From Dactylonectria macrodidyma (Eukaryota > Ascomycota > Sordariomycetes > Hypocreales > Nectriaceae), in NCBI GenBank assembly GCA_020744425.1, contig JAGMUV010000022.1:682001-746000 (forward strand): a DNA stretch of 64,000 nucleotides. Reading direction: 5' to 3'. This document shows, piece by piece, positions 1 to 11,324 of the stretch (the first letter of the stretch is position 1; the number at the start of each line of letters is the position of its first letter). The notes beneath the pieces were generated by a model that was given only the letters and a program-made list of their open reading frames with translations, was not told the origin of the DNA and did not search any database. The translations under genes and the position numbers were made by a program.

Positions 1-940
1 CCTAATTGGAATTGATCTCTGGTGGTACGTGGCTATGCCCTCCGCTTGACTGTTAGTGGGGCACTAGCACCGTAACACTCCTGACACAAAAGTAGCTTTT
101 AAGTAACTAAGTTGTATTATATTATGAGGGCCGAAGATCACCGTAGAGTATCCGACGGATCACCGCTGAACCGCGCGGCAAAGAACGTCCCTCCTTCAAT
201 CAAGTCCCCATTTACACCACTTTCTGGATTGGGCTCCGATGTCGCCGTAATTTCAGTGTGGAAATGTTGCATTTATCAACCTAGCCAACAAAAGTGGAAT
301 GCTCCAGTAGTAAGCAGCTTATATGCTGACTGTCTGCGGTGTAGTGGGTTTGGGGGCTTTGGGCCACCTCTCAGTGTTGGGGCTTGTCTTGAACCCCACT
401 AATACATCATGAATATGATCATGTCTTATGTCCACAAGCATTTTGAATCCGTGTCTATACGTGCCTGATGCTATTCAGTTTCAGTGGAACTTGTATTATC
501 ACCCTTATTCCTCAACATCCCAAAACGTATTCAAAATTTAAACCAAGTTAAGGCTCATTACACAGACAACCTTTGTCATATTGAGCTCTTTTAGGTCCTT
601 AATGACTGACGCGCGTCGCGGGCAAGAGGTGATCCATTTCGTGACGCGGGGACAGCAGCCCTGGCCCTGCACCACGTGTAAAGAATGTAATAAGTGTGGG
701 TCCCTTTCTTAAGGTCGTGCGAAGCACGGCTGAATATGAATTCCGCAGGTGGTGGGGACTCAGCGGAGGATTGGTAATCGCGTTTCAAACTTTGCGCTAC
801 GACCCCAAATATCTTGTATGACGTAGCTTCTCTCGGATTCGAAGGGCTCATAATCAACATGTAAGACCCGTGTTGAATTGCCGTGATTTCTTCAAATGTC
901 GTCACATCACACATCACCTCTGAACACCACCACCAACATC
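1..940. other. Intergenic region, no gene seen
   Basis: I see no coding region with a recognisable domain here. The short open frames have no family features. The last part must hold the promoter and 5' leader of the Gal80-like gene that follows. Confidence 0.5.
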
Positions 941-2098
941 ATGTCTCCTTCAAACTCACCGATCCGTGTTGGATTGATTGGCCTTTCTGCTAGAGGCGGC
1001 TGGGCACCCGTCTCTCATCTCCCGTACCTCCAAAGCTCCTCAAAATATACCATTACAGCTGTATGCAACTCTTCCATCGAAAGCGGCAACAAGGCCATTG
1101 AGCAATACAATCTCCTATTGGGATCAGCCAAGGCCTATGACTCAGTTGAGTCGATGTGCGACTCCGATACCGTCGATCTAGTCGTGTGTGCCGTCGTCGT
1201 TTTCTCTCACTACAAGCTCGTTAAGCCTGCCATTGAACGAGGCAAGGACGTCTACGTCGAGTGGCCTCTCTGCGCGACGACCGAGGAGTCAAGAGAGCTC
1301 GCGCAATTAGCCAAGGAAAAAGGCGTCCGAACCATCATTGGCTTTCAATCTCTCGTTGGCCATGTCCACTCAACATTGCAGGAGGTACTCGACAGTGATA
1401 GAATTGGGCGAGTTCTAGCCTCGCACATCGTGGGCAGCTCTACTACCCCGGAGACAGGCAATCGTCTGGATAAGCGCTATATGTACTTTAAAGAACGGCA
1501 TGCCGAGGGCTCCAAGGGTCAGGTCACACTGACTATCTACGTGGGCCACACCATGGATTTTGTGGCATCGCTGCTAGGCCAGCCTAGAACGGTGTCCGCA
1601 CAGCTGCAGACGACATGGCCATACGTGGATATCCTCGATGGCGGCAAAGTCGTCGAAAGTCATGTCAAGAAAACGGCCGACGACTACGCATCCCTTCATG
1701 GAGTAACCAACAAAGACGTCAAATACACATACGTCCTCCGCGGCGGCGACGCATTCCAAGAAGGCGAGGGCCTCGTGTGGGACATCATCGGCGAGAAAGG
1801 CCAGATCCAAGTAACAGGTGCCACCATCATGTTCAACATTGGCGCAGATAACTACAAGGTCCAGGTTAAAGACTACGCGACTGGAAAGATTGAGACGGTT
1901 CCAATGCATGAGAAGTTACCCCTTCCGTTGCTTGCGCAGAACGTTGGAATGTTGTATGAGAGGTTTGCGGATGGGAGATTTGTTCCTACGTTTGAGGATG
2001 CAGTGAGGAGGCATGAGTTCTTAGATGCTGTGTTCGCCTCAAATGAAGACGGAGGCTCGGTGCAGACGTTTATTTCACTGGACGGAAGGTATCCATAA
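941..2098 (+). CDS. Gal80-like Gfo/Idh/MocA family oxidoreductase
   Basis: Uninterrupted frame of 385 residues. The N-terminal third is a Rossmann nucleotide-binding fold beginning RVGLIGLSARGGWA, followed by the motif VYVEWPL near residue 107, which is characteristic of the Gal80 branch of this family. The rest matches the C-terminal dimerisation and substrate-binding half, including GHTMDFVASLLGQP. Known Gal80 proteins bind NAD(P) and repress galactose genes; most filamentous-fungal relatives are uncharacterised and may be real sugar or polyol dehydrogenases. I chose the ATG at 941 because family members begin a few residues before the Rossmann strand; an in-frame ATG at 896 would add 15 residues. 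The protein is probably cytosolic or nuclear, as no signal peptide is seen. The neighbour on the right is a sugar transporter in the opposite orientation, which fits a role in sugar metabolism, but this is inference. Confidence 0.85.
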   Translation: MSPSNSPIRVGLIGLSARGGWAPVSHLPYLQSSSKYTITAVCNSSIESGNKAIEQYNLLLGSAKAYDSVESMCDSDTVDLVVCAVVVFSHYKLVKPAIERGKDVYVEWPLCATTEESRELAQLAKEKGVRTIIGFQSLVGHVHSTLQEVLDSDRIGRVLASHIVGSSTTPETGNRLDKRYMYFKERHAEGSKGQVTLTIYVGHTMDFVASLLGQPRTVSAQLQTTWPYVDILDGGKVVESHVKKTADDYASLHGVTNKDVKYTYVLRGGDAFQEGEGLVWDIIGEKGQIQVTGATIMFNIGADNYKVQVKDYATGKIETVPMHEKLPLPLLAQNVGMLYERFADGRFVPTFEDAVRRHEFLDAVFASNEDGGSVQTFISLDGRYP

Positions 2099-2366
2099 TT
2101 ACACACACGGGGAGCGCCAGCACCCCTCCGCACTCCCGAACTAGCATGAATACACCGTCTCTCGCCACATTGCGGCCTACAAGTCGGACATCTGGACATC
2201 TAAAAGCTGTCAATAAATTGTTGGATTCTTCATACAAGTCTTTTGTAGCAACTAAAGTGTACATGTGCTTCACAACCAAGACAGGTGAATGTCGACTCAT
2301 CGAATTCCAACCTCAGTTACCCACGCATCACCCCATTCGTTACCCCCCGATTTGGTATCTGCCCTC

Positions 2367-3972
2367 TCAAAACTTGCGTGCAGGAGTTCGTGTCTCGAAG
2401 AGGTGATCGAGCTGAGCAAATGATTTGCCCTTTGTTTCGGGGATGACGAAGAACGACAGAAGAGCCAGAATGCAAGCCGGACCCAGGAACACCACGCCAC
2501 TCTTGGAGCCAAGATTCGCTTCCTCCGCATTGATAAGGTAAGGAATAGCAATTGCCCAAGCCAGATTGCAGATGGCATTGGCGATCGTAGCAAGGGAGGT
2601 AGTTTTCGCGCGGAGTCGAGTAGACGAGATCTCTCCGACAAGTGTCCAACCGATGGCGCCAAGAGAAACAAAGTAGAGTACGTTCCAAATGATAGAAAAG
2701 GCTGCAAGCGCTCTTCCGTTAGAGTCGGTGCCCTGAGAGACCCATCCGAGGATAGTAATGGCCAAGAGACATGGGAGCATGCCGACAAAGCCATAGAGGA
2801 GCTGGGGGCGACGACCAATCTTCTCGACAAGGGTGAAGGAGACAAGAATGGCAAAGATTGAGAGCACGTTGGCAATGACGGTAATAAGGAAAGCATCCTC
2901 GAGTCCAGATAGTCGGAGGAAGTAGGCGAGATAGTTGCCGCAAAGGGGGAAGCCACCGAACTGCTGCATTATCATGGGAAGGCAAGCAAGGAACGTTCGT
3001 CGACGATCAACACCCTTGAAGCAGTCGATATAGGACGCACGGTCGCCAGCAATGGCCTTCTCGTGCTCGATGGTAGAATATATCTGGCCGACGTCGCTTT
3101 CAACATTATAACCGACCTTGCTGCCGTGGAGACGCAGCAGTGCAGCTTTGGCTTTCTCGATGTCCCCCTTGGCCACAAGGTAATAGGGAGACTCGGGAAC
3201 AAGGAAGAAGAAGATGGTAAAGCAGAAGAGGCCGATGCCAAACTGCGAAACAACGGCTGCCTTCCAAGACCAGGTGCCATGGATATTGGAGGTCCCTTCG
3301 AGGACGCATGAAGATAGGAAGCTTCCAACAACGATCCAGAGTTGGAAGAGTGAAAGCATGAAGCCACGGATGCGAACATGGGCAATCTCGGACACGTATG
3401 TCTGAGTGTTTCCTTGCATGAAACCCATGGCAAGGCCAAAGACGACCTTTGCTACCGACCACACGCCCCAGTTAGGCGCAACAAGTTCGACGATTGTACC
3501 AGTGATGGTCATGCTGTCAATGTTTGTTAGAGGCACTCTGTCATCCGGTTGCGACTGGGACTTACGCAACGTTGATGAAGACACAAAGTCGACGCCCGAC
3601 GCGATCGCTGATCATACCAACAGTCCATGCTCCAAGAATAGCAGAGAGAAACTGGCAAATGGTCCACGCGAGCTGCCTGTTGGCTGGAAGCGTCCAAGCT
3701 TCAAGTGACTCATCGTATACTCCAAAGGACTTGACGAACTCGTTGTTGGCAATGATGGAGCCCATGAGGTTCAAGTCGTAACCGATCAAGATGGCCATTG
3801 AAGCGCAAGCGAAGCACGCCAACGCGCATCGGAATGACTCTTTCAGCTCCTTGAACTGTTCAGTCCAGGATAAGGTGATATCGAGCTCGGCGTTGACGAT
3901 GGTCTTCCCGACAGCAACGTCAGGCTGCTTTGCATCATCGGGATGAGTGGCGGAGGAGATGGACTTTTCCAT
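2367..3972 (-). CDS. MFS sugar transporter, maltose/alpha-glucoside permease type
   Basis: Two exons (3972-3566 and 3513-2367) joined across a 52-base GTAAGT...ACAG intron give 517 residues, the usual length for fungal sugar porters with 12 membrane helices. Seen motifs: GMISDRVGRR (loop 2-3 signature), PESPYYLVAKG (the PESPR-type motif after helix 6), LVEKIGRRP (loop 8-9) and PETKGKSFAQLDHLFE at the C terminus. These place it in the sugar transporter family, and the long N-terminal cytoplasmic segment resembles the alpha-glucoside permeases. It should act in the plasma membrane as a proton symporter. The ATG at 3972 is the only good start; the frame extends upstream without another ATG. A TATATAAC box lies about 110 bases upstream. 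The substrate cannot be fixed from sequence. Confidence 0.88.
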
Positions 3973-3999
3973 GGTTGATACAAACTTTGGGCTTAACAA

Positions 4000-5268
4000 G
4001 GCCCAGATGATAAGAGAATTAGTTAGGACTGAGAAATAATGCAGTTGCTTTGATCCAGATGTTGGAAGTGTCCTGAAGGGCTGTTATATAGCCACATATG
4101 CCCAGTCACCCCATGATTCCCCGCAGATTCCATACCGCCCCAGGTTTTGCCCCAGAAAAGCACAAGGCCACCAGGTCACGGGTTCTGCACTAATTGTGCC
4201 CCTTTGACGGAATACACTCTCCGCAATTCATGGTTCCAAAGTGTGGAGACGAGGCGCTTTCTAGTGACCGCGTGCGCTTTTTGAAGACGCCCAGACTCAT
4301 CGCTAAACAAATCTTAACACTCCTACCCCAACCTCGTCTTAGATATTGAACATTGAAGTACGACCCCACAGGCGGCATGGGGCTTCAGACGGATAAAGCG
4401 CTATCAAATGTGACTGGGTGAGCTGTACCAGCTCCACCGGCCGGATTTCATCAGGGACATAAGGCGTGTTCTCGATACGTAGCCTTGATTGCGGCGAGAT
4501 GAAGAAAGAGCCGACTGCCCGATCACGCGATTGATTACCTCCCAACTTCCGATTCTCATTCAGCTAAGGCGAAGGCGATCGAGCAGTGGTGCAAGGCGGC
4601 GAGGCCGACAATTTAATACGGCATCATCGACGTGCGACTTATCGCAATAGCGTGACGTGCTAAGATCAAGCGCTCAATGGCAAAGAGTTGTTATGTTAGC
4701 AGCTGGAATTCGAGCATTAGGGGGAAAGAATTCAGCGATTAGCTGCATCACGATCCAGCCAGTGAACGGGGCATTGCTTTTTGACTAGATGACCAGAGTC
4801 TTCAATTGAAACTCAAGGCTGATTACAAGGTGGTCATGACAAGGAAGTGTCTTACCTTGCATTAGTTTCGTGTCATGACTCACACCATAATCGCCTTCCT
4901 ACACCCGCCTTTCATATTCCGCTTTCCCATGCGCCCCTCACCTAGGGTTGTGGGGATAGGAATTCGCATTCCGGGTGCCGAGAGGTGGATTTCCCTTACC
5001 ACGCTTATGAGTGTCCATAACCACTAGTCGCGCAAAATCAAAGGACCAAAAAGAAGACAATTACTTTTGGATTGGCTATCATCCTGCTATCTGAGATCCT
5101 TGTTATGTGATTGTCGACTTGATATTCCTGGAAGCCCAAAGGTGGAAAGTTCATCCTACTACGGCAGAACCTAGAACGCATCGGCCATCATACTTCTGAC
5201 AGGCCAGAGACGTCCAAGTGCATCATATCATGCCACACAGTTACGAAAAGCCAATCAACAACGGAACC
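4000..5268. other. Divergent intergenic region between two transporters
   Basis: About 1.2 kb without a credible gene. It must contain the promoters of the sugar transporter (leftward) and of the DHA1-type transporter (rightward). Apart from the TATA-like box noted separately I see no repeat or conserved RNA. Confidence 0.5.
4083..4090 (-). promoter_or_regulatory. TATA-like box for the sugar transporter
   Basis: Reading the minus strand, TATATAAC sits about 110 bases upstream of the ATG at 3972, a usual distance for a fungal TATA element. This is a motif match only. Confidence 0.35.
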
Positions 5269-7066
5269 ATGCCTTCAATCCTACTCGACACACCCATCGG
5301 GTCCTTCATCCGGCTATTCTTCATTCCCGCCGGCCTGCGATATCCAGAAGAGGAAAATCTCTTTCGCCAAAAAGCTGGTGATCCAGAATGGCGGCCAGGC
5401 TTTGAGACTGTCGAGAAAGCCACAGGGGTTCACCCTCCTCCGCGAACAAGCCAGCCGCGGCTATTTGAGAGCGCTCAAACGGTCGCAAAGGCCGAGCCAA
5501 GTTCCAGCAGCCCGAATGGTCAGCAACCCTCACCTGAGGCGGCAAATTCCGGACCAGGAACAAATCAATGGGTGTCGGAAGCTGGCGAAGGATCGTCGTG
5601 CGACCAGGACAATCTGATCATTGTCGACTGGTACGACGACAACGACTCCTCCAATCCTATCCACTGGCCGAAGAGGAAGAAGGTAGTGGTCTACTTTATC
5701 ATCAACTACGTGGCGCTGGTCATAAACATGGCGAGTGCTATCTACGCTCCTTCACAAGCCGAAATCCAGGTGGCTTTCGGAGTATCAGCGACAGTCTCAA
5801 GCTTCGGATTGGGCCTCTTCATCGTCGGATACGGCGTGGGACCGCTTTTATGGTCACCGCTGTCAGAAATGCCAGCCGTGGGCCGCAACATTCCCTACCT
5901 TGCAAGTATGGCGGTCTTTATCTCGATATCGATTCCCACGGCTCTTGCCAATGACATTGGTAGCCTATTGGCTTTTCGCTTCCTACAAGGATTCTTCGGA
6001 TCTCCTGCTCTGTCTACAGGGGGCGCTTCACTGAGCGACATATCAGAACCTCACCTCCGTCCATACGCGTTATATACTTGGGCTGTTTTCTCCCTAGCCG
6101 GTCCATGTATTGGCAATGTCATGGCAGGTTACACTGTTCCGGAGTTAGGTTGGAGATGGAGTCTTTGGGAGATTCTGATAACTACAGCCCCGGGATTGGT
6201 ACTCTTCGTATGTTCCATAACCATCTGCTCTCATGCTGTAAGCACAGGCTAACCATTCATAGATGTTCCTCCCCGAGACCTCAGCTTCAAATATCCTGCA
6301 CCGACGAGCACAAAGACTCAAGGCACTCACCGGGAAAGATTGCTACGTGGCTAGACCCGACGTTGAGATGGCCCAAGTGACAATCCTGAATCGTTTCTAT
6401 CGGTCTCTCGTCGTTCCTTGGAAGATCAACCTCCTCGATCCATCGATCATGTTCACCAGTATATACTGTGGTTTGATCTACGCCATCTACTACTCCTTCT
6501 TCGAGTTCTTTCCCCTTGTATATGGCCCTGTGTATAGCATGAGCCCTGGTCAGACGGGATTAGTTTTGCTCTGTAACCCTATTGCGGTTGTCCTAGCAGC
6601 CATCCCCTACTTTGCGTACATCTACTACGTTATCAACCCAACAGTCCAAGCAGGAAGGAAGATATCTCCAGAGCGTCGCCTGCTACCAGCTCTCTGCGCG
6701 TCAGTGTTCATCCCCGCTGGCATCTTTCTTTTCGGATGGACAGCTCGCCCATCTGTGCACTGGATGGTTCCCACAATCGGCGTAGGATTCGCCACGGCGG
6801 GATTCGCCACGATATTGCAGAGCATTTTTGTCTATATCGGCCTGGCTTATCCTCAATATGCGGCTTCGCTCTTTGGAGGAAACGGCTTTGTCAAGGCATT
6901 GGTCGCTTTCGCTGGTGTTTGTTGGTCCAACCCTCTGTATCATGGAATGGGTTTGTCAAAGGGGATGTCTCTGCTTGGTGCTCTATGCGCGATCTGCGTG
7001 TCTGGAATTTTCATGCTCTATCGTTGGGGTGAGAAGTTAAGGAGCAGAAGTAAATTTGCCACGTAA
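5269..7066 (+). CDS. MFS multidrug-type transporter (DHA1 family)
   Basis: Two exons (5269-6207 and 6263-7066) with a 55-base intron starting GTATGT and ending CATAG give 580 residues. After a roughly 130-residue soluble N-terminal segment rich in Ser, Pro and Gln comes NLIIVDWYDDNDSSNPIHWP, the typical lead into helix 1 of fungal drug:proton antiporters. Later motifs are the WSPLSEMPAVGRN loop, LRFLQGFFGSPALSTGG and GWRWSLWE, ending with helix 12. The start at 5269 (MPSILLDTPIG...) matches the conserved first residues of this family; an in-frame ATG at 5230 is possible. It is expected in the plasma membrane exporting toxic small molecules. Substrate and regulation are not visible. Confidence 0.88.
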
Positions 7067-7597
7067 ACCTCGACGTAGGGTTATGCCAACCAGGGGAATG
7101 TTCCAAAAGACAAATGTTTAAAAGTGAGCTAGTAGTTCATAGACGTCCATAGAATAAAATGCATCGATAACACGATAGTTAATGTGTTTCTTGCCCCTCA
7201 AGTAGTTTCACTGCTGAGCGTTTGCTATCAACCCCGAAGATGACGAATTGAAGGCGACTCTGACCCTTGACTAAAGGCGGATAATAAGGTACCTAATCTC
7301 AATGGCCAATGAAGCTTAAGATGCTTGATGTTCAATACGACTCGTCGAGGTTGATCTAGTCCGCTTAACGAGCTGGCTGAGGTTAATGCTCTAGGGTATT
7401 AATTATCGGTCTCTCGCAAAGCCGTGAAGGGCCTTGTATGGCCGGATTGAACCTGCGCAAGTGACCCTTTTGGATCTTCGCGCACTCTAGGGATCAAAAG
7501 GACTTTTCTGCTTTCACAAAACAACACACGCCCAAGCTTCACTGAAAAGAAATGCAGTTAATCGTTCTATTATCCAGACGCCCATTTTCTAATCCAG
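7067..7597. other. Intergenic, convergent 3' ends
   Basis: About 530 bases between the 3' ends of the DHA1 transporter (plus strand) and the RidA-family gene (minus strand). No open frame or repeat that I recognise. Confidence 0.5.
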
Positions 7598-8112
7598 TTA
7601 CTGCTTAATTCCAGCCTCGGAAGCTGCCTTTGCGGCACCCTCAGGGTCATGAGCAGACACTTCAATTTCAACCCACATGTCTGGGCCTCCTCCTAGCCGA
7701 GTGACTTCGACGCAAGTCCAAAGAGAGTGTACATTAGGCATGTACTTTCTGAAGTTGCGAACCATGTGTTCCTGCACCTCGTCGCTGAGGTGAATGTGGT
7801 AGGAGTTGACACGGAAAACCTGATCCCAGCCCTCGCCTCCAGCGTCTTTCAAGCAGCGGTCCACATTGGCAAACGCCTGATCGATATGCTCTCCGAGATC
7901 CTTCTTGAACTCGCCGGTGGTGTGATCCCATCCACCTAAATGCCGTCCGTCAGAACCTCTTTTGCCCAGGAAGGCCCGCAAACCTTGAAATGCTTCTTAC
8001 CCTGTCCTGAGCACTCGATACGGTCACCAACACGGATGGCTTGGACATAATGGTAGTTATCCCGGTTCCAGACGCCGTGCTTCTCATAGGAGTAGTTGCG
8101 AAGGTGAGACAT
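7598..8112 (-). CDS. RidA/YjgF/L-PSP family protein
   Basis: Exon 1 is 8112-8001 and exon 2 is 7935-7598, joined over a 65-base GTAAGA...TTTAG intron; the product is 149 residues, typical of this single-domain family. Recognisable segments are HYVQAIRVGDRIECSGQGGWD near the N terminus, VNSYHIHLSD in the middle and CVEVTRLGGGPDMWVEIEVSA near the C terminus, which contains the usual family signature around the trimer-interface cleft. Canonical RidA proteins hydrolyse reactive enamine/imine intermediates of PLP enzymes, and some fungal homologues sit in catabolic or biosynthetic clusters. The normal R-x-N/C-x-G(10)P-E signature is only partly kept: the critical Arg of RidA proper is replaced in VTRLGGGPDMWVE, so deaminase activity is uncertain. 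No signal peptide is seen. Confidence 0.82.
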
Positions 8113-8464
8113 TGTGTCGTGCTTGTGTGGTTATAGACGTATAAAGGAGGAAAAAAATACGGATGGCGACAAGATAACAAGGGCCAATGATAGTGCAATC
8201 AATCAGCTCAAGCAAGGTATTCTTATAGGTCGTGTCTTTAGGTAACCCCTCCGAAGGGGCAGGTACCCACTCCGGTTCTACATCTTTCTTTCTCCAATAG
8301 AAACGCCGGAATGTGGATTCCGTGAAAGTGGGCCCTAGTTTTAGGCTGTCCACAATTTCCCCCCCATTGTTCCCAGAATATCGTCATCCCACGATCACAC
8401 ACCCAGAACCCAGGTTCCGACTCAGCCGTAGGGAATTACTCGCTGCAGGTTCATTCGTGTCGTT
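8113..8464. promoter_or_regulatory. Divergent promoter region, RidA-like gene and Zn2Cys6 regulator
   Basis: About 350 bases between two divergently transcribed starts (8112 leftward, 8465 rightward). No specific operator was recognised. The shared promoter suggests the regulator and the RidA-like gene could be co-regulated; that is inference. Confidence 0.4.
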
Positions 8465-10874
8465 ATGTCTGCTTCGTCCTCAACGCCCCAAGGCGCCAGC
8501 TCCAACCCCCGGCGGAATTCGCCAATAGCCTCCGGCAAGCCCGGCAAGCCCGGCGGCCGGAGCAGTTATGCACCGAGGGCTTGTCAAGAGTGTCGCCGCC
8601 GCCGCGTAAAGGTGGGCCTTTTCCTGTTCATCATCATCCTCTCCCCTGCTGCCGATGATCTCGTCCCAACCTGTTAACATAACCGCAGTGTGGCGGTGAA
8701 AGGCCGACTTGTTCGCGCTGCTTGGGCCGCCAATTAGAATGTGTCTACACGACTGAAGATGACGGTCGCGGAACAGCCCCGAAGTCCTACGTCCGACTTC
8801 TCCAGGCTCGAATCAGCCTCTTGGAACAGATTTTATGGCTCCACTCTATCGATATCGACGCCGAAGCGTCTCGGTTGATGCAGCAGAATGCCGTCCCCGC
8901 GACAACAGCGTCGTTGACTGCTGGTGGCTCAACTACTATGTTTGACCAACTATGCTACGCTTTCGAAGGCACTCTCGCTCTTGATGAGTCGCTGAATTTC
9001 GATCAAGATGGAGAGGCTCGTTATTTTGGCCCGACAAGTGGTCGTCTCGCTTTCAGGACGTCTAGAGGTAGGTTCCCATTTTCTTCGCTTTCCCCCACCA
9101 GCCCTACGACATCAATATCAAGCAGCTCCGTACCTAGTACTCTCTTTGAGTGGAATTGCTAAGGTTAGGACCCAGACTCACAAGAGTGCCTCCCGCCTGG
9201 ACAGTCTCCACCACCCCCAGGCCTCAATGCTCAAGCTCTTGGGGATCAAGTTGGCATCGATGAAGAACTTGAGGCTCACTTACTAGAGCTTTACTTCACG
9301 TGGGATCAGCCTTGGGCTCAGCATGTTGACGAGGCTTTATTTCGTGAGAGTCGCGAGGTAAATGGGCGATACTTTAGCCCACTCTTGTTAAACTGCATAC
9401 TAGCTAGTGGCTCTCGCTACTCTGATCGAGTTGAGGTTCGCTCCGATCCGAATGATCCCAATACTGCTGGTCGCATATTCCTCGAAACAGCCGAAATACT
9501 TCTCTTCTTTGATGTCAAGCGACCCAGTATCACTACCATCCAATCCCTGGCCATCCTGGGCAGCGTCTACGTTGTGAGCATTACTGGACCCTTATGATTA
9601 CTACTCTTTCTGATATCGGCAGGCTTTTGGGCAAGATGCTGTAGGCTGGTTACATGCAGGCATGGCGGACCGGTTAGTCCTAGACATGGGGCTTCACCTC
9701 GACTCCGGCTCGCTGGTCAGTTCGAACCGTATGACTAGTGAAGAAGCAGAGCTTCGAAGGCAGCTCTACTGGTCCCTGTACTGCGTGGATAAGCTCGCGG
9801 CTGGCTACACAGGACGGATCTGTACTATGCTTGTATGGTTGATCCACCATCCTTCAAAGCTCTTATGCATATACTAAGTATTGTCTAAGGACTCCCAAGC
9901 AGCAGTCAGTACGCCGAAGATACCGAATCATGCTCAGCAGGGCGATCCCCGTCACAACTTATACACGATCAGTCCGAGTCTCCTGGTTTCTCTTCACGCC
10001 GCCTTGATCAAGCTTAGCCAGATTCTTGAAAAGATTCTCCTGAACCTGTAGGATATATATCCTACCGCTCGGCCTGTTATCGGATTCATGGCTGATGATT
10101 TTTAGGTACGCCCCAAAGAAGCTGACCCTCAGCGACCAACGCAAGAACTTTTTCGATTCATGTCTGCTTGCACTCAAAAGCTGGCTGTATGGTCTGTCCA
10201 CAAATCTCAAGCCTGTCAGCGCTGGACTACCAAACAAGTTCCCTCAAGCATACACTCTTTGCATGGTCTATCATACTGCCGTTATTCTTCTCGCCAAGCC
10301 TTATATCCAGTATGCAGGAGATTCTGGAGCACCGAGCCGACTACAGCAGCCTTCACAACAATCAACAGCGCCACAAGGCGAGAGCAGTTCGCTTGCCAAA
10401 AAAGCGTTGGCCATATGCCTCGAGGCTGCAAGAAGTATCTCGTCTCTGGGAGATCAATACCGCGAGGTATTCGGCAGCTTTCGGAAAAGTCCAATCACTG
10501 CAACTTACGCCAACCTTTCCGCGGCACTAGCACTGCTCAACACTCAACCTTGGGGCCAACGGAATTCAGGTCTCAATGAGTCAGATAACGCAAAGGTGCA
10601 ATCATGCCTTCGGACCCTGGAAGAACTTTCAACTGCGTGGACTCCTTCAAGTAAGTATCACGACAGCATTTTGAAGATAACACAAGATCATTCGGCAGAT
10701 CAGCAACAGCAGCAGGGGATGGCTTGTGGTGATTCTCTGGGGCCGGGCAGTCTGGGCTATTCTTCGGAATCGGCCAATGTGGAGGATACGCAACTAGCCA
10801 ACGGGCCATGGTTCGACCTGCCAGTTGGTGAGATGGATTTGGGGCCATGGACTTTGTCAGACGAACAGGTCTGA
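8465..10874 (+). CDS. Zn2Cys6 fungal-specific transcription factor
   Basis: The DNA-binding cluster is split by an intron after RACQECRRRRVK (exon 1 8465-8611, intron 8612-8688) and continues CGGERPTCSRCLGRQLECVY, giving the six cysteines of a binuclear zinc cluster. A short coiled-coil linker follows (SYVRLLQARISLLEQILWL). The fungal_trans regulatory domain spans the remaining exons, with ELYFTWDQPWAQHVDEALF, GSVYVAFGQDAVGWLHAGMADRLVLDMGLH and RRQLYWSLYCVDKL. Clear later introns are 9574-9622 and one ending near 10106. Boundaries near 9068-9221 and 9830-9890 are my best guesses. The C terminus (about 100 residues before the TGA at 10874) is Gln/Ser rich and probably activating. It is nuclear, and binds DNA with CGG half-sites in most family members. 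It lies upstream of the alcohol dehydrogenase/glucosidase pair whose shared promoter has CGG palindromes. Confidence 0.85.
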
Positions 10875-11324
10875 AAGGTCGGATAGGCTATTCTTAGAGG
10901 CGTGGATCTTGCCAACGTAGGTTCAACTAGTCCCCCGGATTCCAACAGGATCCCCGGCTTCTAGCCGGATCCCGGTCTCCGACGGAGTCACCGGACCAAA
11001 AGCTCCGGGATCAGACAGATCTCTAGGGATAAAATAGCTAGCTATCGTCCTACTAGATAGGAAGAAGGACAAGAGATTCTATCGTCATGAAAAGCTGTTC
11101 CCACAAATCCATCACTGTCTGATAGACTTCAACTGTGGGAAATGATCCAAGCATTGGAGGGCTTCATGGAATGACGGAATTTCTACTGGATACAACTATA
11201 TTCAGCGGGGGGCCAATATGCCATGGGGCCAGATGGAGTGTAATTTATCCGGCTCTCCATCGCTGAACAGCCAGTTGGATGAGACGAAAGAATGATGGAC
11301 ATAACGTCAGAGTATATGACCTCA
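10875..11324. other. Intergenic with GC-rich inverted repeats
   Basis: About 450 bases between convergent genes. Positions 10935-11010 hold short GC-rich hairpins (for example CCGGCTTCTAGCCGG and CTCCGACGGAG). They resemble, in style, the hairpin units of the solo LTR at 22596, so this may be a small decayed repeat or a transcription-end structure. Confidence 0.35.

Noticed and set aside
591..917. Minus-strand open frame upstream of the Gal80-like gene
   Set aside because: No domain features, and it overlaps the promoter and the start of a clear gene.
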